Shown in pieces: positions 1 to 6,292 of a stretch of 12,634 nucleotides of DNA. The translations under genes and the position numbers were made by a program. The notes beneath the pieces are model-generated. The model searched no databases. It saw nothing but the letters and a program-made list of their open reading frames with translations, and was not told where the DNA came from. The stretch comes from DASPRG01 sp963796125 (GTDB lineage Bacteria > Nitrospirota > Thermodesulfovibrionia > Thermodesulfovibrionales > SM23-35), in NCBI GenBank assembly GCA_963796125.1, contig CAWCKM010000029.1:1-12634 (forward strand). Direction: 5' to 3'. How positions within the stretch are numbered: position 1 is the first letter of the stretch; every line of letters starts with the position of its first letter.

Positions 1-140
1 GGATTACCGAATGGTAAATACAATACCCGCACTGAGGCATTTAAGTCAAGATGTTTCATGAAAAGGGTTGTGAATCATGATTTTTTTACCGGGGTTGCTT
101 TCTCAGAAAAGTAGGTTTAAAATACGGTCGGAGGTGAAAG

Positions 141-392
141 ATGGATTTGTTTAATGAGATAGCAAAAGTCGCATATGAGTTATACGAAAAGAATGGATAT
201 ATTCAGAGCCGTGACCTTGACCATTGGATTGAAGCAGAAAAGATTGTGATGGCTCGCCTTGCAGAAGAGGAAAAGAAAAAAGAAGAGAAAAAGATAAAAT
301 CGGAGAAGAAGCCGGCAAATAAGCCGGAGAAAAAGACAGAAGCAAAAGTAGAACCGAAAACGAAGAGACCGTTAAGAAAAAAGACAAAATAG
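141..392 (+). CDS. DUF2934 family small protein with Lys/Glu-rich tail
   Basis: An 83-residue protein. Residues 1-40 match my memory of the DUF2934 pattern: I-A-x-x-A-Y-E-L-Y-E-K-x-G, then a D-x-x-x-W-x-E-A-E motif. The function of this family is not known. From about residue 41 to the end the protein is almost only Lys, Glu, Pro and Ala, so it is probably an extended, highly basic tail that could contact nucleic acid or another acidic partner (inference). The start is well supported: a GGAGGTG ribosome binding site at 130-136 lies 4 nt before ATG. The gene is followed by an inverted repeat array and converges on the malic enzyme gene, so it appears monocistronic in this window. Confidence 0.75.
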   Translation: MDLFNEIAKVAYELYEKNGYIQSRDLDHWIEAEKIVMARLAEEEKKKEEKKIKSEKKPANKPEKKTEAKVEPKTKRPLRKKTK

Positions 393-398
393 ATTAGC

Positions 399-491
399 AG
401 GATTCAAGAGGTCAAGAATTCAAGGGTTCGGGGGATAAAGTAGTTTCGGGCTGTTTGCTTGAACCCTGGAACCCTCGAATCCTCGAACCCT
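399..491. repeat. Inverted array of 8-bp units between convergent genes; probable bidirectional terminator
   Basis: The left block is four abutting octamers (399-406, 407-414, 415-422, 423-430) of the form AGRRTTCA/G. After a 29-nt spacer the right block is four abutting octamers (460-467, 468-475, 476-483, 484-491) of the form NGAAYCCT, the reverse complement of the left unit. The two blocks can pair as an imperfect hairpin; for example 423-429 pairs with 461-467. A run of T follows at 491-495. The position between the ends of two convergent genes fits a terminator for both. A related array lies upstream of the malic enzyme gene. Confidence 0.65.
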
Positions 492-496
492 TTTTA

Positions 497-1903
497 TTAA
501 TGACGTGCGATCCCTGTTTCCTTTGCTTTTTCAGCTACAGCACGGGCAACAGAAAGAACAACTTTTTTATCAAAAATACTCGGGATAATATAATCTTCAG
601 ATAGTTCTTCATCCTTTATCGTAAAGGCAATAGCACGAGCAGCAGCAAATTTAATTTCTTCGTTTACGCCACTTGCCCTTACATCAAGGAGCCCTTTAAA
701 AATCCCAGGGAAACTCAGCATGTTATTGATCTGGTTGGGATAGTCAGACCTTCCTGTTGCAAGGATTCTGACAAGTGGCAAGGCATCCTCTGGTGAAATC
801 TCTGGTTCTGGATTGGCAAGAACAAATACCACCGGATCTTTTGACATATTCTTTATATCATCAGTTGTTATGACATTGGGAGATGAAAGACCTATAAAAA
901 CATCTGCTTCTTTCATGGCATCCGAAATGCTCCCTCTGACCTTCCTCGGGTTAGTTTTTTTTGCCAGCTCTTTTTTAAAGGGATTCATATTTTGTCTTCT
1001 CCCTTCATAAAGAGCACCTGCCTTGTCACAGACAACAATGTCTTTTATTCCATAGGCTGAAAACATAAAGGCCGTAGCTGTACCAGCAGCACCTGCACCG
1101 ACTATGATAACCTTGAATGTATCTATCTTTCTTTTCATTAACCTTGAAACATTTATGAGAGCGGCAAGGATAACCACAGCAGTTCCATGCTGGTCATCGT
1201 GAATAACGGGGATATCCAGTTCCTGCCTTAGCCTTTTTTCTATTTCAAAACATCGAGGAGCAGAAATATCCTCAAGGTTGATTCCACCAAAGGCGGGAGC
1301 AATGTTCTTAATAGTGCTTACTATTTCATCCACATTCTTGGTATTGAGAGCTATTGGAAAGGCGTCAATTCCAGCAAATTCCTTGAAAATCATGGCCTTA
1401 CCTTCAATAACCGGCATTGCTGCTTCTGGCCCGATGTCGCCCAAACCAAGTATTGCTGTACCATCTGTTATCACAGCAACGGAGTTCCCCTTTATCGAAT
1501 AACGGTAAGCGTGTCTTTTATTCTCGTGGATATCAATGCAAATCCTTGCAACTCCGGGCGTATAAACTTTTGAGAGGTCATCTCTGTTTCGCAAGGGGAT
1601 TTTATTGTGAATCTCTATCTTGCCTCCCTGGTGGGCAAAGAATGTGCGGTCCATAACCCTGAGAACTCTCACTCCTGTTATGCTCTTGATAGACCTTACA
1701 ATGTCTTTCTCATGTTCTTCATCCCGTGCGTTAACCGTGACATCTCTGACTGTTTTCCCTTTTTCGATGCGAACGATGTCAATAGAACCAAGATCACCAC
1801 CGGCATGGCTTATGGCTGTCGCTATCTGTGCGAACATCCCAACCCGGCTCTCAATTTCTAACCGTATGGTTATGCTATAACTCGGACTTGGCAAATGGGA
1901 CAT
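497..1903 (-). CDS. NAD-dependent malic enzyme with N-terminal ACT domain
   Basis: A 468-residue malic enzyme, which decarboxylates malate to pyruvate and CO2 with NAD(P)+. Residues about 8-85 form an ACT-like regulatory domain, followed by the catalytic part. Visible motifs are V-Y-T-P-G-V-A with Tyr114, E-G-K-A with Lys169, the metal pair Glu211-Asp212, H-D-D-Q-H-G-T (Asp236/237), the Rossmann glycine loop V-G-A-G-A-A-G at 268-274, and A-N-P-E-P-E near 363-368. The reading frame is open up to 1999, but the ACT domain starts right after the ATG at 1901-1903, and the extra 32 residues read through intergenic repeats, so I reject that longer start. There is no Shine-Dalgarno sequence; a TATAAT lies 7 nt upstream, which suggests a leaderless mRNA. 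ACT domains usually bind small ligands such as amino acids; the ligand here is unknown. The short ACT-containing form is known in anaerobes and archaea. Confidence 0.93.
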   Translation of the reverse strand: MSHLPSPSYSITIRLEIESRVGMFAQIATAISHAGGDLGSIDIVRIEKGKTVRDVTVNARDEEHEKDIVRSIKSITGVRVLRVMDRTFFAHQGGKIEIHNKIPLRNRDDLSKVYTPGVARICIDIHENKRHAYRYSIKGNSVAVITDGTAILGLGDIGPEAAMPVIEGKAMIFKEFAGIDAFPIALNTKNVDEIVSTIKNIAPAFGGINLEDISAPRCFEIEKRLRQELDIPVIHDDQHGTAVVILAALINVSRLMKRKIDTFKVIIVGAGAAGTATAFMFSAYGIKDIVVCDKAGALYEGRRQNMNPFKKELAKKTNPRKVRGSISDAMKEADVFIGLSSPNVITTDDIKNMSKDPVVFVLANPEPEISPEDALPLVRILATGRSDYPNQINNMLSFPGIFKGLLDVRASGVNEEIKFAAARAIAFTIKDEELSEDYIIPSIFDKKVVLSVARAVAEKAKETGIARH

Positions 1904-1910
1904 AATGGTT

Positions 1911-1938
1911 ATTATATACCAAGGGTTTGAGGATTCAA
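1911..1938 (-). promoter_or_regulatory. Malic enzyme promoter, leaderless type
   Basis: On the minus strand, a -35 TTGAAT (1933-1938), a 16-nt spacer and a perfect -10 TATAAT (1911-1916) are followed after 7 nt by the ATG at 1903. The expected transcription start falls at or next to the A of ATG, so the mRNA would have no leader. The -35 sits inside the octamer repeat array. Confidence 0.55.
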
Positions 1939-2032
1939 GGGTTTCCAGATCCAGTATCAGAGTATCGACAGTATTCAGAGTCATTTGACACTTTGACACT
2001 TTTAGCCTGCACCCCTTGGCCCTTCGAACCCT
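1922..2032. repeat. Second inverted octamer array, upstream of malic enzyme
   Basis: The left block has three abutting octamers (1922-1929, 1930-1937, 1938-1945) of the form AGGRTTYN. The right block has three more diverged octamers ending in CCCT or CCTT (2009-2016, 2017-2024, 2025-2032), including CGAACCCT. This is the same unit and inverted layout as at 399-491, with a longer and unrelated spacer. The malic enzyme gene is thus bracketed by two members of one repeat family. Confidence 0.55.
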
Positions 2033-2042
2033 TTAGGCAAGT

Positions 2043-2072
2043 TTGACACATCACGTGTGATATTTTTATACT
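2043..2072 (+). promoter_or_regulatory. Promoter for the DUF3842-cooT operon
   Basis: A perfect -35 TTGACA (2043-2048), an 18-nt spacer and a -10 TATACT (2067-2072). The -10 ends 6 nt before the ATG at 2079, and no Shine-Dalgarno sequence is present, so a leaderless transcript is predicted. The TTTGACAC containing the -35 also occurs as a tandem pair at 1984-1999. Confidence 0.6.
2050..2061. promoter_or_regulatory. Operator-like inverted repeat inside the DUF3842 promoter
   Basis: ATCAC, 2-nt centre GT, then GTGAT: a perfect 5+5 inverted repeat lying between the -35 and -10 elements. This is the usual place for a repressor site. The binding protein is not known. The sequence does not resemble the NikR site (GTATGA-N16-TCATAC). 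Confidence 0.4.
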
Positions 2073-2078
2073 TCAAGT

Positions 2079-2516
2079 ATGCTCAAGATTTCAGTGATTG
2101 ATGGCCAGGGTGGTGGTATCGGAAGCCTGATTGTCAAAAGACTGAGGGATGAGTTTGGAGACAGCATTGAAATCCTTGGCCTCGGAACAAATGCAACTGC
2201 AACATCTGCAATGATGAAATCAAGGGCAAACAAGGGTGCTACCGGAGAAAATGCAATTGTCCTGAATGTCAGCAGGGCAGATATCCTGATCGGTCCGCTG
2301 AGCATAGTGCTTCCAAATGCGATGCTGGGAGAACTTACACCCAGGATGGCAGAGGCTATTGTGTTATCAAATGCAAGAAAATTTCTCCTTCCACTGAATC
2401 AGGAGGGTGTAAATATAATAGGAGTTGATAAAGAGCCTCTTCCGCACATGATTGAGAAGGTTGTAGATATTGTGAGGCATGAGGTTGGAAAGGGGGAAGA
2501 CTATGTGCGAAGCTAA
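2079..2516 (+). CDS. DUF3842 family protein
   Basis: A 145-residue protein of the uncharacterised DUF3842 family, recognised from its start (I-D-G-Q-G-G-G-I-G at residues 6-14) and overall pattern. The N-terminal beta strand with a glycine-rich loop looks like a dinucleotide- or nucleotide-binding Rossmann start, but no catalytic residues can be named. There are no membrane segments or signal peptide, so it is probably cytoplasmic. Its 3' end overlaps the start of cooT by 14 nt, a sign of translational coupling and probably a shared task. Since CooT binds nickel, a role near nickel or CO-dehydrogenase metabolism is possible (inference from context only). No ribosome binding site is visible; see the promoter entry for the leaderless prediction. 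Confidence 0.85.
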   Translation: MLKISVIDGQGGGIGSLIVKRLRDEFGDSIEILGLGTNATATSAMMKSRANKGATGENAIVLNVSRADILIGPLSIVLPNAMLGELTPRMAEAIVLSNARKFLLPLNQEGVNIIGVDKEPLPHMIEKVVDIVRHEVGKGEDYVRS

Positions 2517-2691
2517 TGCCTATGTTTACAGTAATGGGAAGGAAGAACTGTATTTGGAGAGCGTAGACATTATGAGACCTGAGGAAGGAAAAATTTATCT
2601 CAGAAACCTCTTTGGCGAACAGAAAATTTTCGAAGGAGAGATTAAAGAGATATCACTGTTAAAGCATAAAATAATCCTCGAGAGAAAATAG
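2503..2691 (+). CDS. cooT: CooT family nickel-binding protein
   Basis: A 62-residue protein beginning M-C-E-A-N-A-Y, the signature start of the CooT family, and ending in an I-K-E-I-S-L-L-x-H-K-I-I-L-E pattern that is also family-typical. CooT of Rhodospirillum rubrum is a small dimeric protein that binds Ni(II) through Cys2 and takes part in nickel supply to CO dehydrogenase. The start at 2503 is chosen because it puts Cys at position 2 and has AAGGGGGAA at 2490-2498 as ribosome binding site; an in-frame ATG at 2479 would bury that Cys. The gene overlaps DUF3842 by 14 nt. Many CooT homologues occur without CO dehydrogenase genes nearby, as here, so the exact client enzyme is unknown. Confidence 0.85.
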   Translation: MCEANAYVYSNGKEELYLESVDIMRPEEGKIYLRNLFGEQKIFEGEIKEISLLKHKIILERK

Positions 2692-2700
2692 CTCCAATTT

Positions 2701-3229
2701 TTATAGATGAAGCTTTTCCCTGCAGGTAGTACAGAATCCGGGCCCTTTTTTATCCGTATCTCGTATGGTACTTGAAAAATACATTATGCAGTGTGGATTC
2801 TGGCAGTGACTGAGACCATAGGTATGGCCAATCTCATGAATAGCTTCCTTGACGGTTCTCAGGTGAAAAAGCTTTTTGTCCGGATTACAGTCCATAGAAT
2901 TCCTGTCTGAGTCTTGTGAGTGATATAATGGCTGCAACCCCTGTATAGATATCTGCTTCGCCAAAAACAAAATTCAGTTCTGGTACATAGAGGTCTGCAT
3001 CAATAACACCGAGGGCCCGAGTGTACTTGTCCGGTTTTAAGGACTTGATTTTTTTGAGAATAATTGTGGAGTGATACTGTTTCCGGTTCGTATCGAAGGC
3101 ATCCTGCGGGACAGATATTTCATGATGTATTTCAGTCCTGCAATGAAAGGCCTTTTGAAGGGCCTCGGAAATTACTTGTAAAACTTCTGTATCAATTTTA
3201 TCTATCGGGATGATGACAATGCCTTCCAT
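2701..3229 (-). pseudogene. amzA: Archaemetzincin family metalloprotease, interrupted by one frameshift
   Basis: Two minus-strand frames (3229 to 2885, then on to 2701) join into a 175-residue archaemetzincin when one base is skipped. In the joined protein, residues 131-142 read H-E-I-G-H-T-Y-G-L-S-H-C, the zinc-binding H-E-x-x-H-x-x-G-x-x-H-C motif. Cys147, Met149 (the Met turn) and a C-x-x-C pair at 166-169 follow, as expected for the second zinc site. The break is at + strand about 2888-2894: frame 1 reads ...Y-G-L-stop, while frame +1 continues N-P-D-K-K. The total of 529 nt equals 3x176+1, so exactly one extra base explains it. It is not at a homopolymer. All motifs are intact, so a sequencing error or a recent mutation is more likely than an old pseudogene. 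It ends 9 nt from the cooT stop (convergent). Confidence 0.85.
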
Positions 3230-3279
3230 ATGTTATCAATTATGGTTTTGTTTCCATATGCGGTGTATGGTAATAAGCT

Positions 3280-3288
3280 ATTATAGCA
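3280..3288 (-). promoter_or_regulatory. Extended -10 promoter for amzA
   Basis: On the minus strand the sequence reads TGCTATAAT, a perfect extended -10 element (TATAAT at 3280-3285, TG at 3287-3288). It would start transcription near 3273, giving a leader of about 44 nt before the ATG at 3229. No good -35 is present, which is acceptable with an extended -10. Confidence 0.5.
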
Positions 3289-3293
3289 ATTCA

Positions 3294-3316
3294 TTTGTAG
3301 GTAAAAATCCTACAAA
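3294..3316. promoter_or_regulatory. Operator-like inverted repeat in the amzA-slp intergenic region
   Basis: TTTGTAGG, 7-nt AT-rich centre, CCTACAAA: a perfect 8+8 inverted repeat. It covers the position where the -35 of the amzA promoter would be and lies between two divergent genes, so it could be an operator for one or both. It is not followed by a T run on either strand, so it is not an intrinsic terminator. Confidence 0.45.
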
Positions 3317-3362
3317 AAAATAAGACATTTACTGATACCTTTTTATCCTTAAATAATATATC

Positions 3363-3959
3363 ATGATAAACAAGACCATGAAGAAATTGTTTTTCATAAT
3401 CTTCGGCATGCTCATATTGTTTTCGTGTGCTCCTGTTCTCAGACAGGACATAATGGAGACAGGTATTAAAGAATTTTCTCTCTCCGATGTAAGAAGCAAT
3501 CCGGATCTTTATAAGGGGAAGCTTTTCATCCTTGGTGGCTCGATTGTCAACACAAAACTTACCCAGGAGGGTTCACAGGTCGAGGCTCTCTACATTCCGG
3601 TTGATTCAAGGGGTTATCTGAAGGATGTGGAACCTTTATCATCAGATGGAAGATTCCTGGCAATCCTTCATAAAGAGCAGGGGACCTTAGACCCTCTTAT
3701 TTATCGTAAGGGAAGAGATATTACCCTTGCAGGAGAGTTTAGTGGAACACGTTCCGGAAAGATAGACGAAGTGGAATATATCTATCCTGTTTTTGAAATT
3801 GTACAGATCTATCTCTGGAAGGAAACAGAATATTATCCCGGATATTATTATCCGGGTTATTATTATCCTTACCCGTACACCTATCCATACGGGTGGTATG
3901 ACCCCTGGTGGAGGCCGTGGGGCCCGTGGTGGCGACCGTACCATCCATACTGGTGGTAG
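3363..3959 (+). CDS. Slp family outer-membrane lipoprotein with Tyr/Pro/Trp-rich tail
   Basis: A 198-residue lipoprotein. Residues 1-21 form a lipoprotein signal (basic start, hydrophobic core, L-F-S then Cys22). Residues about 38-155 match the Slp family: N-P-x-x-Y-K-G-K, G-G-x-I, G-R-F-L-A, L-D-P-x-x-Y-x-x-G-R-x-I-T-L-A-G, and a Y-x-Y-P-V-F-E-I near the end of the domain. Slp of E. coli is a starvation- and stress-induced outer-membrane lipoprotein of unclear biochemical role. From about residue 157 the protein is a low-complexity tail of Tyr, Pro and Trp with repeats of Y-Y-P-G-Y. Two starts are possible: ATG 3363 or ATG 3378 (M-K-K); neither has a clear ribosome binding site, and the second gives a more typical lipoprotein signal. 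Confidence 0.85.
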   Translation: MINKTMKKLFFIIFGMLILFSCAPVLRQDIMETGIKEFSLSDVRSNPDLYKGKLFILGGSIVNTKLTQEGSQVEALYIPVDSRGYLKDVEPLSSDGRFLAILHKEQGTLDPLIYRKGRDITLAGEFSGTRSGKIDEVEYIYPVFEIVQIYLWKETEYYPGYYYPGYYYPYPYTYPYGWYDPWWRPWGPWWRPYHPYWW

Positions 3960-4005
3960 GCTGTATCATTTATTTCTCACCTCTTTTTGGTTCCAGTTTT
4001 GTGAC

Positions 4006-4017
4006 GATATGCATATC
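4006..4017. promoter_or_regulatory. Perfect 12-bp palindrome upstream of porin gene
   Basis: GATATGCATATC is its own reverse complement and lies 54 nt before the porin-like gene, in the 111-nt gap after slp. It could be a regulator-binding site. A candidate -10 TATCAT (4059-4064) lies 6 nt before the GTG at 4071. Confidence 0.3.
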
Positions 4018-4070
4018 AAGGCATCAGAGATCTTGCTGAACATGTAGCTGCCTTTATCTATCATTAAGAA

Positions 4071-5061
4071 GTGTTACAATATCTCGTGATTTTTAGAAGA
4101 CGAACAACGGCTTTTGCTCTGATATTATTTTTTTTATGCTCCGGCATCTCATGGGCTCACCATCCTTCAGGCGCTTCAGGAACAGGACAGGCAGGTCCTG
4201 TTACAACTATATCCGCTTCAACACTTCAGAAAGGCAAATGGGCATTTGAATTGCAGGCCGAATATTTAACGTTTGATACTTTTTCCGATACAGAATTGCT
4301 GGGATTTGCAGAGGCTGGAAATGATGTCCACACTTTTGATTCCTTTTTTCATGCATTTGCCAGTATTAGTTACGGAATTAAAGATAATCTGACCTTGAGT
4401 CTGAAGATGCCATATACCTCAATAAATAATATAAAAGAAGTACACCAGGCTGAGCCGGATGAAGTCCATCGCCTCGGGGATTCCAAAGGAATAGGGGACA
4501 TGACCATACTCGGGTATTATCGCTTTGTAAAAAGACCTGATATTTATTTTGAATCATCTCTCTTGTTGGGCCTGCAAGTGCCGACCGGCAATACCCATAA
4601 AAAGGACGTTCATGGTGAAAGGTTTGAGACAGAACATCAACCCGGTTCAGGATCCTGGGACCCGATGATAGGTTTAGCAGCAACAAAACGATTTGGCCTT
4701 CTTTCTATGGATGCAAACCTGCTTTATATTGTTGCAACAAAAGGTGCTCAGGACACTGATTTGGGTGATTTTCTGAATTATAATGCAGCGATCTCTTTAC
4801 AATGTTTTTTTGCTCAAGAAGATTTTCTGTGACCTGATCATCGAAGTTAATGGTGAGTGGAAACAGAAGCAAAAGATTAATGGTGCTAAAGATAAGAATA
4901 GCGGCGGAACCGCTGTTTTCTTATCTCCGGGTTTAAGGCTTTCGATGAATGACAGATGGACAGCATACCTGTCTATGGGGGTTCCAGTTATTCAGGACTT
5001 GAACGGGATTCAAACTGATACCAGTGTCCGCACTATAACAGGTATCAGCATAAGTTTTTGA
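4071..5061 (+). pseudogene. Porin-like outer-membrane beta-barrel (Phenol_MetA_deg-like), frameshifted
   Basis: Frame 1 (4071-4832) and a second frame ending at 5061 join into one protein of about 329 residues. The start is GTG, with an in-frame TAA just upstream. Residues 1-29 are a signal peptide with likely cleavage after S-W-A, before H-H. The rest has alternating polar and aromatic beta-strand character with F-x-S-I-S-Y-G-I-x-D-N-L-T-L-S and G-I-G-D-M-T-I-L-G-Y-Y-R, typical of the transporter or MetA-pathway family of outer-membrane proteins, and it ends with Phe, as outer-membrane barrels often do. The break lies between about 4804 and 4830; removing one T from the T7 run at 4805-4811 restores the frame, and the total length 991 = 3x330+1 agrees. 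The start of the next gene follows 50 nt later, so the two may form an operon. Substrate unknown. Confidence 0.7.
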
Positions 5062-5111
5062 TATTATATACAGACTATTATGTTATGTATGGTGCATTAC
5101 ACGGGGGGATT

Positions 5112-5570
5112 ATGAGGATCATCATTGCAGTAGTCCTATTGCTGTTTTGCCTGCTGTCAGGATGCGCTACTGAAAGCATACAATCAAAGGGGCAAGGTAA
5201 TAAGGCCGGCAAAGCAGAATTCACAAAGCACTTTGAAGACAGTCTATTTGAAATTGCAGGGAAAAAGTTGTTCAGTGTAGAAATTGTGACTGATAAAAAA
5301 GACCTCAAGATTGGAAAAGATATCGTGGGCATAATAATACATGACTCAAATGATAAGGACGTCGAAGGTGCAAAAATTCAGGTTGGCCTTTATGTACCTA
5401 AGCAAGGTCAGGGAAGTACTGATTTTTTCACTGTCACCGAAATGGGAAGAGGACTTTACAGCGTAAAAAATATTGACCTTCAAAGGAAAGGCGAATGGGA
5501 ACTCAGGATAAAGGTTGAAAAAGGGGATTCCGAGGATGAAGCGGTCTTCTTTTTTAAAGATGTGAAATAA
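5112..5570 (+). CDS. YtkA-like domain lipoprotein
   Basis: A 152-residue lipoprotein starting at ATG 5112, with GGGGGG at 5103-5108 as ribosome binding site. I choose this over the upstream in-frame ATG at 5058 because it starts exactly at the signal sequence. Residues 1-17 form a lipoprotein signal ending L-L-S-G before Cys18. A short linker is followed by a beta-sandwich domain (about residues 50-150) with F-S-V-E-I-V-T-D, V-E-G-A-K-I-Q-V, G-x-G-L-Y-S-V and G-E-W-E-L-R-I-K-V. This is the YtkA/FixH-like immunoglobulin-type pattern. Such domains are found in periplasmic proteins, some linked to metal or cytochrome oxidase maturation; the role here is unknown. It follows the porin-like gene and precedes pncC by 4 nt, so it is likely co-transcribed with both. 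Confidence 0.75.
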   Translation: MRIIIAVVLLLFCLLSGCATESIQSKGQGNKAGKAEFTKHFEDSLFEIAGKKLFSVEIVTDKKDLKIGKDIVGIIIHDSNDKDVEGAKIQVGLYVPKQGQGSTDFFTVTEMGRGLYSVKNIDLQRKGEWELRIKVEKGDSEDEAVFFFKDVK

Positions 5571-5574
5571 AGCT

Positions 5575-6093
5575 ATGGATAAAAAAATTTTAGACGTTAT
5601 AGAACAGGTTCATGAGATTTTTAAGAAAAGGGGTTTGACCCTTTCAGTTGCAGAATCGTGTACAGGAGGACTTATCAGCCATTACATCACAGTCCTGCCT
5701 GGTGCGAGCAGCTTTTTTGAAGCAGGTGTTGTCACATATTCTGCAGAGGCGAAGAAGAAGATATTGGGGATTTCTCCATCGACGATTAAAAAGTATGGCG
5801 TGGTAAGTGAAAACACTGCGGGTGAAATGGCCGAGAAAGTAAGGTCACTGACAGGAACTGACTACGCCCTTTCGACCACCGGTAATCTTGGCCCGGATGT
5901 GCTTGAGGGAAAGGAGAAGGGGCTCATTTATATTGCGGTAAGCAAAACAGGACAGACTATTTCAAAGGAAGTTGAGATTAACCGGCAATAGAGAAGAGAA
6001 TAAAGAAGCGGCGTCCCTTTCAGCACTGAGACTCTTCTCGAGGTATTGAGCAAACGGCATTGCAAAAAGAGGTCAGGATCAGAAGAATTTTGA
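5575..6093 (+). pseudogene. pncC: PncC/CinA C-terminal amidohydrolase, two compensating frameshifts
   Basis: Nicotinamide-nucleotide amidohydrolase family, which deamidates NMN to nicotinate mononucleotide in NAD recycling. Frame 1 covers residues 1-138 with A-E-S-C-T-G-G (26-32), P-G-A-S-S-F-F-x-x-G-V-V-T-Y-S (42-56), A-K at 59-60 and T-G-N-L-G-P-D. It then meets TAG at 5989. The expected ending, L-T-G-N-R-E-E-N-K-E-A-A-S-L-S-A-L-R-L, is found in a second frame from 5978 to about 6033. The final L-L-E-V-L is back in the first frame from 6034 to TGA 6091-6093. One extra base near 5972-5978 and one missing base near 6032-6034 explain this; the total 519 nt is 173 codons. The protein is the stand-alone C domain, without the MoaB-like N domain of full CinA. 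The start is 4 nt after the previous stop and has no own ribosome binding site, suggesting translational coupling. Confidence 0.8.
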
Positions 6094-6137
6094 AATTGAA
6101 AATTCTTTGTAGTTTTGTTGCAGGATTATCGTATTCT

Positions 6138-6193
6138 TGTCATCCTGGCTTGTCAGAATCTCTCGTCAGAAGGATCCGACAATCGGGAATGAG
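6138..6193 (+). repeat. TGTCATTC palindromic repeat, copy 1
   Basis: A somewhat worn copy: starts TGTCATCCTGGCTTGTC and ends GGGAATGAGC, with an AGAATC...GAAGGAT core. It has the same orientation as the copy at 9673-9738. It fills part of the 199-nt gap before ligA; reading through it produces a false 52-residue extension of LigA. Confidence 0.6.
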
Positions 6194-6292
6194 CTTCTTT
6201 CCCGTGCAAGTACTGAAATCACAATTTTTCAGGATAGGCTTACATCAGAATCCTTTATTTTGTTCGGAACTGAAGATTTTCAAGTGGAATAT

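Noticed and set aside
95..123. Possible promoter TTGCTT-N17-TAAAAT before the DUF2934 gene
   Set aside because: The predicted start would fall on the ribosome binding site itself and the -35 is weak.
1904..1999. Longer start for the malic enzyme (ATG at 1999)
   Set aside because: The extra 32 residues cross the octamer array and promoter; the ACT domain begins right after 1903.
3687..3969. Minus-strand open frames opposite the slp tail
   Set aside because: They mirror the low-complexity Tyr/Pro/Trp codons on the other strand and have no domain or ribosome binding site.
6137..6292. N-terminal extension of LigA from 6137
   Set aside because: It is translated repeat sequence; the normal LigA N-terminus begins at 6293.
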